From NCBI GenBank assembly GCA_024998815.1, contig JACEUQ010000002.1, forward strand, positions 132,501 through 196,500: a stretch of 64,000 nucleotides of DNA. Direction: 5' to 3'. This document shows positions 8,671-16,662 of the stretch, in pieces. The stretch's first letter is position 1. Each line of letters begins with the position of its first letter. Position numbers and translations under genes: made by a program. This DNA is from Opitutus sp. (GTDB lineage Bacteria > Verrucomicrobiota > Verrucomicrobiia > Opitutales > Opitutaceae). A model generated the notes under the pieces. The model saw only the letters and a list, made by a program, of their open reading frames with translations, was not told the origin of the DNA and did not search any database.

Positions 8671-9780
8671 ATGCGCATCGGCCCGCACACCCTTTCCTCG
8701 AATCTCTTCCTGTCTCCGCTCGCCGGTTACACCAACCTGCCCATGCGCCTCACCGTGCGTGAACTGGGCGGACTGGGCTGGGCCACCACCGATCTGGTCA
8801 ACGCCCGCTCATTGCTCGAACGCAACAGCGTCGCCCTCCAGCTCGTAGCATCCTGCCCCGAAGACCGCCCGCTCGCCATCCAGCTCTTCGGCTCCGTCGC
8901 CGAGGAAATGCGCGACGCCGCCGTGCTCTGCCAGGAAATGGGAGCCCAGTCCGTCGACATCAACATGGGCTGCCCGGTAAAAAAGGTCGTCAAAATCGGC
9001 GGCGGCTCCGCCATGATGACCGAGCTCGATAAAACCGCCGCCCTGGTGCGCGGCATGATCGCCGCAGTCAAAATCCCGGTCACCGCCAAGATGCGCCTGG
9101 GCTGGGACGACGACAACCTCACCGCACCCGACCTAGCTCGGGTGCTCGAAGACGCCGGTGTGGCGGCGGTTTTCGTCCATGGCCGCACGCGCGCCCAGGG
9201 CTTTGCCGGCCAGGTCAACCTCGCCGGCATCCGCTCGGTGGTTCAAGCCGTAAAATCCATCCCCGTGATCGGCAACGGCGATGTCACCACGCCCGAGGCC
9301 GCCAAACACATGATCGACCAAACCGGTTGCCACGGCGTGTCGGTGGGGCGCGGCGCGTTTTACGACCCGTGGATTTTCCGGCGCACCGACCACTACCTGC
9401 GCACGGGCGAACTGTTACCCGAGCCCGACTTCGCGGAACGCGTGCGCGTCCTGTGCCGGCACTTCGAGCGGTACTGCGAATTTTACGGCGAGGAACAAGG
9501 GTCGAAACTGTTCCGAAAAGTCGCCCCGTGGTACGCGAAACGGTTTGGCCCGTCCAAGCCGTTCAAGGCGCGGATCATTAGCATCAAATCGCGGGCCGAC
9601 TTTGAATCGGCGCTGGCCGAATTCCTGGAGTGGCGCCTGCCCTTCTGCGACGAGGCCGGCAACCTCCTGCCCAAATTCACGCCCGATCCCATGATTGCCT
9701 CCTTCATGCGGGCGGCGGACGACCCGGTGTTCGCGCGCGAATCCATCCCCGTCCCCAAGGGCCCGGTGGATACGTGGTGA
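8671..9780 (+). CDS. dusB: tRNA-dihydrouridine synthase (DusB-like)
   Basis: A 369-residue FMN-dependent enzyme that reduces specific uridines in the tRNA D-loop to dihydrouridine using NADPH. The TIM-barrel N-terminus has the family opening LSPLAGYTNLPMR. The active-site Cys is C101 in DINMGCPVKK. AKMRLGW, VHGRTR, IGNGDVTTPEA and VGRGAFYDPW are flavin- and tRNA-contact motifs of the Dus family. A helical C-terminal domain follows. The length is a little above the usual 320-340, owing to a C-terminal tail. It is a single gene, convergent with the gene at 9817. The DusB subtype is inferred from overall motif likeness. Confidence 0.92.
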   Translation: MRIGPHTLSSNLFLSPLAGYTNLPMRLTVRELGGLGWATTDLVNARSLLERNSVALQLVASCPEDRPLAIQLFGSVAEEMRDAAVLCQEMGAQSVDINMGCPVKKVVKIGGGSAMMTELDKTAALVRGMIAAVKIPVTAKMRLGWDDDNLTAPDLARVLEDAGVAAVFVHGRTRAQGFAGQVNLAGIRSVVQAVKSIPVIGNGDVTTPEAAKHMIDQTGCHGVSVGRGAFYDPWIFRRTDHYLRTGELLPEPDFAERVRVLCRHFERYCEFYGEEQGSKLFRKVAPWYAKRFGPSKPFKARIISIKSRADFESALAEFLEWRLPFCDEAGNLLPKFTPDPMIASFMRAADDPVFARESIPVPKGPVDTW

Positions 9781-9816
9781 TTTGGGGTATCTACCGATAG
9801 CGAGCCGCCAAGCCGT

Positions 9817-10938
9817 TCAGTACGGCTTAGCAGCCACGAAGCCGGCGCGATTTTTGAACATCACGCACTTTTTCTCGGTGTCGACTGATTCGAACACGAT
9901 GCCTTCGGTAGAATCGATCGTGTCACCGGGACGAACCAGGCGGCCGTTAATAATCACCCGCGGTACCGAGCCGGCACTTGCGGTAACACCATTGATGCGG
10001 ACGCCTTCGAGCCAGAGCCGGAAAGCCGGAGTCATTACCGGAACGACGGGGGCTTTTGTGGGTTTAGCGGCGACTGCGGCTTCAGGCTTTGGACTGCCGG
10101 GGGCAGGAGGCAGCGGATCGAGTCCTGCCAAATCCGGAGTGGGCACAGGGGCCACGACCGCAGGCGTTGCAGGGGCGGGTTTCGGAACCGGCGCAACCGG
10201 GGCACGGCGGACCAAGGGTGGCGGCGGCGGGGGCTCTTCCTGCATTAAATAAAAGTAGGCACCCGCACCGCCGCTCACCAGTAGCAACACGAGACCGCCT
10301 AGGATCAAAGCGCGCGGCGAACGCGTAGCTGCCTTGGGCTTCACCGGTTTCACCACCAAGGGCGGTGAAGTGGGTAAGGGCGGCGGAGTAGCCCGTGCGA
10401 CCGGGCTGGATACGGACGCCGCACTAGCCTCCGCAATAGGCTCCACCGCGGAATCCGCAGGAGCGGTTAAACTAGGAATGATCACCTGCTCCGCCTGATC
10501 GTCCGTGGAGGGAAGCCCCTCGATTTGCAGCGCATCGGGGGTCACAGCCGCAACGGCCTGGCCGATCCATGCAGAAGGGGTAACACGGGCATCCGGCATC
10601 GATTCAACGACCGGATCGCTTGGGGTAGAGGGGGCTACTTTGAGTTTGAGCCGGGGAACGCTAGCCGCGTCCTGGGCGGCGGCTAGCAGAGGGGATGAAG
10701 CGGGGGCGGGGGCCTCCGAAAGCGACCCCGCTTCATCTGCGCCTGGAGTTATTTTAGGCTTAAGACGAAAACGACCGGGCGCGGTTTCCGGACTGGAAAC
10801 AACTGCGGGCGTAGCCAAAGTCTCAGTGCCTTGATCCATCGGCACAACAGGCGGAGTTGTCGGTGTTACCGGGGCATCTGCGGCGTCTCGATTACGAGGC
10901 CGCAGGCGTAAAGAGGGGGGGGGCAGCTCGTCACTCAT
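9817..10938 (-). CDS. Proline-rich single-pass membrane protein, GspB/PulB-like C-terminus
   Basis: A 373-residue protein of uncertain role. The first 205 residues are Pro/Ala-rich and carry three short basic repeats (LRLRPR, RFRLKPK, RLKLKVA). One membrane segment lies at about 210-232. A long Pro linker leads to a C-terminal domain of about 70 residues: LWLEGVRINGVTASA, then VIINGRLVRPGDTI. That domain resembles the periplasmic domain of type II secretion accessory proteins such as GspB. Topology is inferred as cytoplasmic tail, membrane span, periplasmic domain. No other secretion genes are nearby, so pathway membership is not shown. Confidence 0.65.
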   Translation of the reverse strand: MSDELPPPSLRLRPRNRDAADAPVTPTTPPVVPMDQGTETLATPAVVSSPETAPGRFRLKPKITPGADEAGSLSEAPAPASSPLLAAAQDAASVPRLKLKVAPSTPSDPVVESMPDARVTPSAWIGQAVAAVTPDALQIEGLPSTDDQAEQVIIPSLTAPADSAVEPIAEASAASVSSPVARATPPPLPTSPPLVVKPVKPKAATRSPRALILGGLVLLLVSGGAGAYFYLMQEEPPPPPPLVRRAPVAPVPKPAPATPAVVAPVPTPDLAGLDPLPPAPGSPKPEAAVAAKPTKAPVVPVMTPAFRLWLEGVRINGVTASAGSVPRVIINGRLVRPGDTIDSTEGIVFESVDTEKKCVMFKNRAGFVAAKPY

Positions 10939-10996
10939 GAGCGCAGGTTACACATGCGATCACGACGAGCGGAATATAAATCTTACTATCCGAGCT

Positions 10997-11023
10997 CCCC
11001 GGCGGAAATTTTTCCTGCCGGGG
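10997..11023. terminator. Perfect-ended hairpin between two minus-strand genes
   Basis: CCCCGGCGGAAA and TTTCCTGCCGGGG form a GC-rich stem just past the end of the helicase gene. There is no clear T-run, so it may be an attenuator or RNA-stability element rather than a classical terminator. Confidence 0.4.
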
Positions 11024-11044
11024 GGAGGGCCTAACGGGTGAGGC

Positions 11045-12364
11045 CTAGCGGCGACCACGCCCGCCACCGCCACCCGCACCACCACCACCGCCACCGCCGC
11101 CGCCGCCTGAGCGACCGCCGCCACCACCCTGGCGGCCACCGGACTGACGCTGCGCAGGTCGGCCGCCACCACCACCGCCTCCGCCACCGCCACCGCCGCG
11201 CTTCTGCTGGCCTTTTTTAGGGTAAGAAGGGTTCACCACAAAGGGCTGGTAGGGAAATCCCTCGAGGCGCAGCTCAGGGATCTTCGCGCCAATGAAGCGC
11301 TGGATGTCACGGATGTCGTCGGCGTTTTCCGGCGAAACCAGCGTGAAGGCATCACCCACAGCCATGGCGCGTCCAGTGCGACCGATACGGTGCACATAAT
11401 CCTCGGGATTCTCCGGCACGTCGTAATTGATCACGTGGGTCACGCCCGCCACATCGATGCCGCGCGCGGCGATATCGGTGGCCACCATGACTTCGTACTT
11501 ACCGCTCTTAAAGCCGGCCAGCGCCTCGATGCGCTGGTTCTGCGAACGGTTGGCGTGGAGAATCGCCACGGTGTGCTTGGCGGACTTGAGGCGCGCGGCA
11601 ATCTTGTCGGCGCCATGCTTGGTGCGGCTGAAAATGAGCACGCTCTGGAAATCGGTTTTCTCAAGCAGGGCGACGAGCAGGTCGAATTTTTGAGCCCAGG
11701 CGACCGGGTAAAGCGCGTGGCTCACCGAGGTGTTGACGGAGCGGTTGATGCCGCATTCGACACGGTCGGGATTGCGCAAAGCAAACGCGGCAACCGCGGC
11801 GATTTCTGGCGGCACGGTGGCCGAGAAAAACAGGGTCTGGCGGCCCTTGGGGCAGCGCGCGATGATGTCTTTGACGACCGGCAGGAAGCCCATGTCGAGC
11901 ATGCGGTCGACCTCGTCGAGGACGAGGATCTCGATGGTGTTGAGAGAAAGCTCCCCACCCTTGATGTAATCAACTAGGCGACCCGGGGTTGCGGAAATCA
12001 CATCGACGCCGCGCTTGAGCTCGGCGCGTTGCGCGCCGTAGCCCACGCCGCCAAAAAGGGCGACCGTGCGCAAATCGGTGAAGCGGGCGAAATCGCGGAA
12101 GGCGGTTTCAACTTGGGCGGCCAGTTCGCGCGTGGGCTCTAGGATCAGCACGCGCGGGGCGCGCCCGTGGGAGGCCAGTTTAGATAAAATCGGCAGGGCA
12201 AAAGCCGCCGTCTTACCGGTACCGGTCTGCGCCGAGGCGATCAGGTCGCGTCCGGAAAGCACCACTGGAATGGCGCGAAGCTGAATGGGGGTCGGGTCGG
12301 TGTAACCGGCAGCGACGACACCGCGGAGCACGTCCGCGGATAGATTGAGATCTTTAAATGACAT
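11045..12364 (-). CDS. rhlE: DEAD-box-type ATP-dependent RNA helicase (RhlE-like)
   Basis: A 439-residue helicase that unwinds short RNA duplexes. I chose the start MSFKDLNLSADV at 12364 because the family begins here; the upstream 46 codons are Cys/Arg-rich and not helicase-like. Motifs in order are the Q motif (DPTPIQLRAIP), AQTGTGKT, PTRELAAQ, TPGRL, VLDEVDRMLDMGF, SAT, VLIFSRTK, ATDIAARGID and HRIGRTGR. Motif II reads DEVD rather than DEAD. The last 70 residues are a Gly/Arg-rich tail (GGGGG repeats), usual for unspecific RNA binding. The RRM-protein gene lies upstream on the same strand, separated by a terminator. Confidence 0.93.
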   Translation of the reverse strand: MSFKDLNLSADVLRGVVAAGYTDPTPIQLRAIPVVLSGRDLIASAQTGTGKTAAFALPILSKLASHGRAPRVLILEPTRELAAQVETAFRDFARFTDLRTVALFGGVGYGAQRAELKRGVDVISATPGRLVDYIKGGELSLNTIEILVLDEVDRMLDMGFLPVVKDIIARCPKGRQTLFFSATVPPEIAAVAAFALRNPDRVECGINRSVNTSVSHALYPVAWAQKFDLLVALLEKTDFQSVLIFSRTKHGADKIAARLKSAKHTVAILHANRSQNQRIEALAGFKSGKYEVMVATDIAARGIDVAGVTHVINYDVPENPEDYVHRIGRTGRAMAVGDAFTLVSPENADDIRDIQRFIGAKIPELRLEGFPYQPFVVNPSYPKKGQQKRGGGGGGGGGGGGRPAQRQSGGRQGGGGGRSGGGGGGGGGGAGGGGGRGRR

Positions 12365-12494
12365 GGGAACGAATAACGGGCCGGACTGAATACAGGCGCA
12401 TGGAAGCGCACAGCAGAGGACGCGCGACCCGCGCGCCCACGGACAAGCGGAAGTCGCCCGTCCTAAAAACCGCCTCAGCGGTGTGTAAAAATTG

Positions 12495-12533
12495 AAAAAC
12501 AAAAAGGGCGAGACGCGGTAGGCGTCTCGCCCT
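12495..12533 (-). terminator. Rho-independent terminator after the RRM gene
   Basis: On the minus strand GGGCGAGACGC pairs with GCGTCTCGCCC around a short loop and is followed by TTTTTGTTTTTC. It lies 40 bp after the stop of the RRM gene and separates it from the helicase gene. Confidence 0.9.
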
Positions 12534-12572
12534 TGGAAATTTCGGGATCAGCCATTTAGGCCGAAACAGGAA

Positions 12573-12956
12573 TTAGTAACGGCGATCGCCGCCGCCGGAG
12601 CGGCCGCCACCACCGAAGCCGCCACGGCGTTCGCCGCCGCCGCCGCCACCACCGAAGCCACGGCCACCGCCGCCGCCGCCACCACCGAAGGAACGGCCAG
12701 CGCCTTCCTCTTTCGGACGGGCTTCGTTAACGGTGAGAGCGCGGCCGCCGAGATCGACGCCGTTCAGCTTCTCAGCAGCGATCTTCGCCTCTTCAGGGGA
12801 AGAGAAAGTGACAAACGCGAAACCGCGGGGGCGGCCGGTCATTTTGTCCATAGCGACATAAACGTCAGTGACGTTGCCGAACTGGCCGAAAGCGGAGCGG
12901 AGCTCGTCTTCGGAGGTTTTGAAGGACATGTTGCCAACGTAGAGCTTGGAACTCAT
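12573..12956 (-). CDS. RNA-binding protein, RRM domain with Gly-rich tail
   Basis: A 127-residue protein with one RNA recognition motif (residues 3-80). RNP2 is LYVGNMSF and RNP1 is RGFAFVTF, with the usual aromatic residues for RNA stacking. The tail is Gly/Arg-rich. This architecture matches small bacterial RNA-binding proteins of the Rbp type, often cold-induced chaperones. The long leader (about 190 bp upstream) would fit post-transcriptional control, but I found no defined motif in it. Proximity to an RNA helicase fits a role in RNA remodelling. Confidence 0.93.
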   Translation of the reverse strand: MSSKLYVGNMSFKTSEDELRSAFGQFGNVTDVYVAMDKMTGRPRGFAFVTFSSPEEAKIAAEKLNGVDLGGRALTVNEARPKEEGAGRSFGGGGGGGGRGFGGGGGGGERRGGFGGGGRSGGGDRRY

Positions 12957-13257
12957 AGTAATGATTCGTCGATCCCCGTCTGCTGCCAGTCCGTTCCCGA
13001 CTATCGGGTTTCAAATCATCCCGGGTCCAATACCCACTGACGACTCACCAGTTCCTGTCATCTAACGCTTCTCTGACGATGAAGGCTCTAGAAATGATCA
13101 GGCATTTCCTAAGCGCAAGAAAAAACTCGATATATCGGCTTGGCTGCTTTTGCGAAATTGAGCCATGGCCTTTGCCTTCAGCTGCGGAGTGCGCTCTTTA
13201 AACGCCACATCCAACCCGCTTCCGTTCCTTTCAAGCCCGCACACCAACAATCAATTT

Positions 13258-13512
13258 ATGTCCAGCCACACAGCCCACGATGATCCGGCCCCAGGCCAGG
13301 CCAACAGCTCCCCCTCACCGCTGCCCCGTGAACCCCGTAATCCGCGCGCTGAAAAATGGATCGCCGCTGGATGGATGCTGATTCTCGTCAAATGCGCCCT
13401 CATCTGGTGGGCCATCATTGCCTACGCCGTCCCCATCCACCCGCTCTGGCTGGTCGCCCCAACCATCGCCTTTGCCGCACTCGCAACAGCCCTCTATATC
13501 TGGCGCGATTAA
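13258..13512 (+). CDS. Small membrane protein, two predicted spans
   Basis: An 84-residue hypothetical protein. I prefer the ATG at 13258 (MSSHTAHDD); an in-frame ATG at 13165 would add 31 residues of low-complexity sequence. The N-terminal 35 residues are Pro/Ser-rich. Two hydrophobic stretches follow: WIAAGWMLILVKCALIWWAI and PLWLVAPTIAFAALATALYI. The protein ends YIWRD. No family is recognised. It is followed by the deoxyribosyltransferase-like gene on the same strand after 143 bp. Confidence 0.55.
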   Translation: MSSHTAHDDPAPGQANSSPSPLPREPRNPRAEKWIAAGWMLILVKCALIWWAIIAYAVPIHPLWLVAPTIAFAALATALYIWRD

Positions 13513-13655
13513 GCCACCACAGCGCCGGACTGCGCGCCCGCCCCGATCCGCCCTACCCGCTCGCTGAGTTCCGGCAATCACCCCAAACGCAGACCTTTGG
13601 GCTTTTCGTCAAAAAACGTTGTGGCCTTCGGCCACCGTGGACTTGCTCAGCGCCC

Positions 13656-14381
13656 ATGTCCCGAGGCAGCAAATCCAGAAAAAAAAGCTACACGGTTTAT
13701 TTCGGCAGCGAGCTTTTCAGCCTAAAGCACCTCATCGGCAACGCCTACCTAGCCGAGGCGATTTTCGAAAAGTCTCATGGTAAATACCTGTGCGTTCTCC
13801 CGCAAAACCTCGAACAACGCCGAACGACCGCGCAAAGTATCCGCGACGCCGATATCCGCGCCCTGCTCTCCTGCGACTTGGCACTTTTTAACTATGACGG
13901 CACTGAACTCGACTCGGGCACCGTGGTTGAGTTCATGTTCGCCAAATTCGCCGATATTCCGGCGGTGATCCTGCGCAGTGACTTTCGCCACGGTGGTGAC
14001 CAGGTCGGCGATCCGTGGAATCTGATGTCGAGCTTCTATCCGCGCACCGCCACCGTCGTACTCAACAGCATCGGTCTGTACAAAACCGCGCGGCAAACCC
14101 GCCTGAACACGGCGCCCCGCAAAAACAAGCGCGACGAAGTCGTGTGTCTTGCCGGCCAGCACAGCACCGCCGACGCCCAAACCATGTGCGAGGTCATCGC
14201 CGATGCCTGCGTACGCGCCCTCGACCGCAGCCTGGCGACCGCGCCCGTCATGCCCAAACACTTGCGCGAAGAGGTTTATCAATGGCTCGCACTCATGCCC
14301 AACCTCAAGGGAAAGCCTGCGGAACTGCGGCGTGAGTTTGAGTCCATGCTTGAACGCAAGGTCGAGCACGACCTGCTCTGA
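13656..14381 (+). CDS. Nucleoside 2-deoxyribosyltransferase-like protein
   Basis: A 241-residue protein. The ATG at 13656 is chosen because the homologous-looking part begins TVYFGSELFSLKH. An upstream in-frame start at 13356 lies inside the previous gene and gives Arg/Pro-rich sequence. VYFGSELF, the glycine-containing KHLIGNAYLAEAIF, CDLALFNYDGTELDSGTVVEF and the later FADIPAVILRSDFR follow the pattern of the deoxyribosyltransferase/Rossmann-like fold, with D and E in DGTELDSGTVVE as likely catalytic residues. Such enzymes move the sugar between nucleobases, but relatives also act in nucleotide signalling. The C-terminal 90 residues are helical and unassigned. Confidence 0.65.
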   Translation: MSRGSKSRKKSYTVYFGSELFSLKHLIGNAYLAEAIFEKSHGKYLCVLPQNLEQRRTTAQSIRDADIRALLSCDLALFNYDGTELDSGTVVEFMFAKFADIPAVILRSDFRHGGDQVGDPWNLMSSFYPRTATVVLNSIGLYKTARQTRLNTAPRKNKRDEVVCLAGQHSTADAQTMCEVIADACVRALDRSLATAPVMPKHLREEVYQWLALMPNLKGKPAELRREFESMLERKVEHDLL

Positions 14382-14423
14382 AACAGCGGCCAGGGCTGAT
14401 TTGATCCCGACCGTTGTCGGCAT

Positions 14424-14488
14424 GTAGTGCGGCGCTTCTGCCCGCAACTCGAGGCCTATGCTACCGGCGGGCTGAAGCACCGCACTAC
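14424..14488. repeat. REP-like palindrome, type GTAGTGCGG
   Basis: Arms GTAGTGCGGCGCTTCTGCCC and GGGCTGAAGCACCGCACTAC are nearly complementary around a 24-bp loop. It lies between convergent genes. The arm resembles the GTAGCGCAGACTTCC family at 36-50 kb and may be a diverged member. Confidence 0.75.
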
Positions 14489-14531
14489 GTCAGCGGCCGG
14501 AATTTGTAGCCGCGCGGGTTACCGTAGCTTC

Positions 14532-15410
14532 CTAGGCCGCCAGCCCGGCGGCGAGGGCCAGGGCGCTTTTCGCCCGGTTCAGAATATAGAGGTGATAACC
14601 CGGTGCCCCGTGCGCGAGCAGATCGCGGATCTGGGTGAGCGCCCAATCGATCCCCATAATCTCAACCACGTCTGGATTAACCTCCGCGACCTCCAGACGA
14701 CGAGCAAGCGCAGTAGGCAAGACCGAGCCCGAGAGCGTGGCGATGCGTTGAACCTGTTTCACCGAGAGCACCGGCATCAGGCCGGGCACAATCGGCACCG
14801 TAATCCCAGCGGCGCGGCACTTGTCCACAAACCGGTGATAGATTGCGTTGTCGAAAAACAACTGGGTGGTCACAAACGCGGCGCCGGCATCCGCCTTGCG
14901 CTTGAGGTGGTCGAGGTCGGCTTCGAGCGAAATCGCCTCCGGGTGCTTTTCTGGATATCCGCCCACACCGAGGCAAAAGTCGGGATGACGCGACTTCAGC
15001 AGCGCCACCAGTTCGCTGGCATAACGCAGGCCGTCGGGCGCGACGGTAAATTCGGTTGCACCCTTGGGCGGATCGCCGCGCAACGTCATGATGTTGCGAA
15101 AACCGCCGTCATAAATCTGGTCGGCGAGCGCGGTGAGCTCACTGCGACTGTGGCCGACACAGGTCAGGTGGGGCATCACCGTAAAACCCAGCTCGTCCTT
15201 GAGCAGACGACTCACTTGGGCGGTTTTTTCGCGGGTGGTGCCTCCCGCGCCGTAGGTGACCGACACAAAATCCCACGGGATCGCCTTGAGCGCGGTGGCG
15301 GTCTGCCGCAGCGACTCGACGCCGGCATCGTCCTTGGGCGGGAAAAATTCGAGCGAGCGCAGCGGGCGGTTGGCGGCAAACAGGTCGGAGATGGGCCGGT
15401 CGGTATTCAT
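14532..15410 (-). CDS. metF: Methylenetetrahydrofolate reductase
   Basis: A 292-residue FAD enzyme reducing 5,10-methylene-THF to 5-methyl-THF for methionine synthesis. SLEFFPPKDD at the N-terminus supplies the catalytic acidic residue. SVTYGAGGTTREKT, HLTCVGHSR, ALRGDPPKG (as TLRGDPPKG) and FVTTQLFFDN are hallmark MetF motifs. The length matches the bacterial single-domain family. It is preceded by rlmN on the same strand with a 63-bp gap, so a two-gene transcript is likely. No SAM-type riboswitch fits in that gap. Confidence 0.95.
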   Translation of the reverse strand: MNTDRPISDLFAANRPLRSLEFFPPKDDAGVESLRQTATALKAIPWDFVSVTYGAGGTTREKTAQVSRLLKDELGFTVMPHLTCVGHSRSELTALADQIYDGGFRNIMTLRGDPPKGATEFTVAPDGLRYASELVALLKSRHPDFCLGVGGYPEKHPEAISLEADLDHLKRKADAGAAFVTTQLFFDNAIYHRFVDKCRAAGITVPIVPGLMPVLSVKQVQRIATLSGSVLPTALARRLEVAEVNPDVVEIMGIDWALTQIRDLLAHGAPGYHLYILNRAKSALALAAGLAA

Positions 15411-15473
15411 TCGGAGGACAGAGAGATTAGGACAGATACACGCAGGTCTAGTTGCGAAGGGAGAAAGAAGGAC

Positions 15474-16613
15474 TCAGCCCCCATTGCAACCGCTGGGTTC
15501 AGCACCAGCGGACTCGCGGTCTTTTTCGGTTTTGAGCCGGAGCTGGCCGCAGGCAGCGTCGATGTCGTGGCCCTTTTCGCGGCGCAGGGTCACGGAAATG
15601 CGTGCGTCGCGCAGGATGTCGGCGAAGCGCTCCTGGCGGGTAATCGAGGGGCGCTTCCACGGCAGGCCTTCAACGGTGTTGTAGGGAATGATGTTAACGT
15701 GGGCGTGGAGGTCGCGGGCGATGTCGCGGAGTTTTTCGGCCTGATCGAGCGAGTCGTTGATCTCCTCGATGAGGATAAACTCCAGCGTGACCATGCGGCC
15801 GTGTTTTTCGTTAAACGCCTTGATCGCCGGGAGCAGTTTTTCCAAGGGGTAGGCCTTGTTGACCGGCATGATCTTCTCGCGGACCTCGTTGGTCGCGCCG
15901 TGTAACGAAATGGCCAAGCGCAGACCCAGCGGCTCCTCGGCGAGTTTCAGGATTTTGGGAACCAGGCCGCTGGTGGAAAGGGTGATGCGGCGGGCGCCGA
16001 CCCCGAGTCCCCACTCGGCGTTTACGATAGTGAGGGCGCGGATGATGTTGTCGTAGTTGGCGAGCGGCTCGCCCATGCCCATGACCACGATGTTGTCAAA
16101 AGACGCCAGCTCCATGCGGGCTCGCGGCGTACGGGCGTCCTCGCGGTAGCACACCTGGAGGAGCTGGGCGACGATCTCGCCGGCATTGAGGTCGCGCTTA
16201 AGTCCGGCGAGTCCGGAGGCGCAGAATGCGCAGGCCATGGCGCAGCCGACCTGGGTGGAAATACAAATGGTTTTGCGCGATTGATCGAGGCCCACGCCTT
16301 CCTGCGGCACACGGATGATGACCGTCTCGATCAGCGAGCGGTCGCCCATCTCAAGGAGGAGCTTGTCGGTGACATCCAAGGACTGTTTACCGGAAACGAG
16401 CGAGGCGGGCATGAGCTCAAAAGTCTCGTCGAGCCACGTGCGCAGCGGCTTGGAGAGGTTGGTCATGTCGTCCCAGGTGCGGGCGCGTTTTTTGTAAACC
16501 CACTCGAGAATCTGCTTCGCGCGGAACGCCGGTTCACCCTTCTCCTTGAGACGGGCGGTGAGGGAATCGAGGGTCTCGCCGGTGAGCGGCGGTTTGGCGG
16601 GCGTAAACTTCAT
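15474..16613 (-). CDS. rlmN: 23S rRNA A2503 / tRNA A37 methyltransferase RlmN
   Basis: A 379-residue radical-SAM enzyme that methylates C2 of adenine 2503 in 23S rRNA. The iron-sulfur motif is CAMACAFC within STQVGCAMACAFCASG. Family motifs are MGMGEPLANYDN, ITLSTSGLVPKI, LAISLHGATNEVREKIMP and EFILIEEINDS. The C-terminal Cys used in the methyl-transfer mechanism appears as AACGQL. An N-terminal HhH-like region (AKQILEWVYKK) is present. It is divergent from the LptF/G gene with 49 bp between starts and leads into metF. Confidence 0.96.
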   Translation of the reverse strand: MKFTPAKPPLTGETLDSLTARLKEKGEPAFRAKQILEWVYKKRARTWDDMTNLSKPLRTWLDETFELMPASLVSGKQSLDVTDKLLLEMGDRSLIETVIIRVPQEGVGLDQSRKTICISTQVGCAMACAFCASGLAGLKRDLNAGEIVAQLLQVCYREDARTPRARMELASFDNIVVMGMGEPLANYDNIIRALTIVNAEWGLGVGARRITLSTSGLVPKILKLAEEPLGLRLAISLHGATNEVREKIMPVNKAYPLEKLLPAIKAFNEKHGRMVTLEFILIEEINDSLDQAEKLRDIARDLHAHVNIIPYNTVEGLPWKRPSITRQERFADILRDARISVTLRREKGHDIDAACGQLRLKTEKDRESAGAEPSGCNGG

Positions 16614-16662
16614 GCTTGGAATGCGAGTCGATAGACAGAATTAACAGAATTACAGATAAAAC

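Noticed and set aside
12365-12502. 46-codon N-terminal extension of the helicase
   Set aside because: Cys/Arg-rich, crosses the preceding terminator, and the family starts at MSFKDL.
15411-15473. SAM riboswitch before metF
   Set aside because: Only 63 bp lie between rlmN and metF and no matching core is seen.
14427-15905. Long plus-strand frame of 492 codons
   Set aside because: Antisense to metF and rlmN, which have full catalytic motifs; a by-product of high GC.
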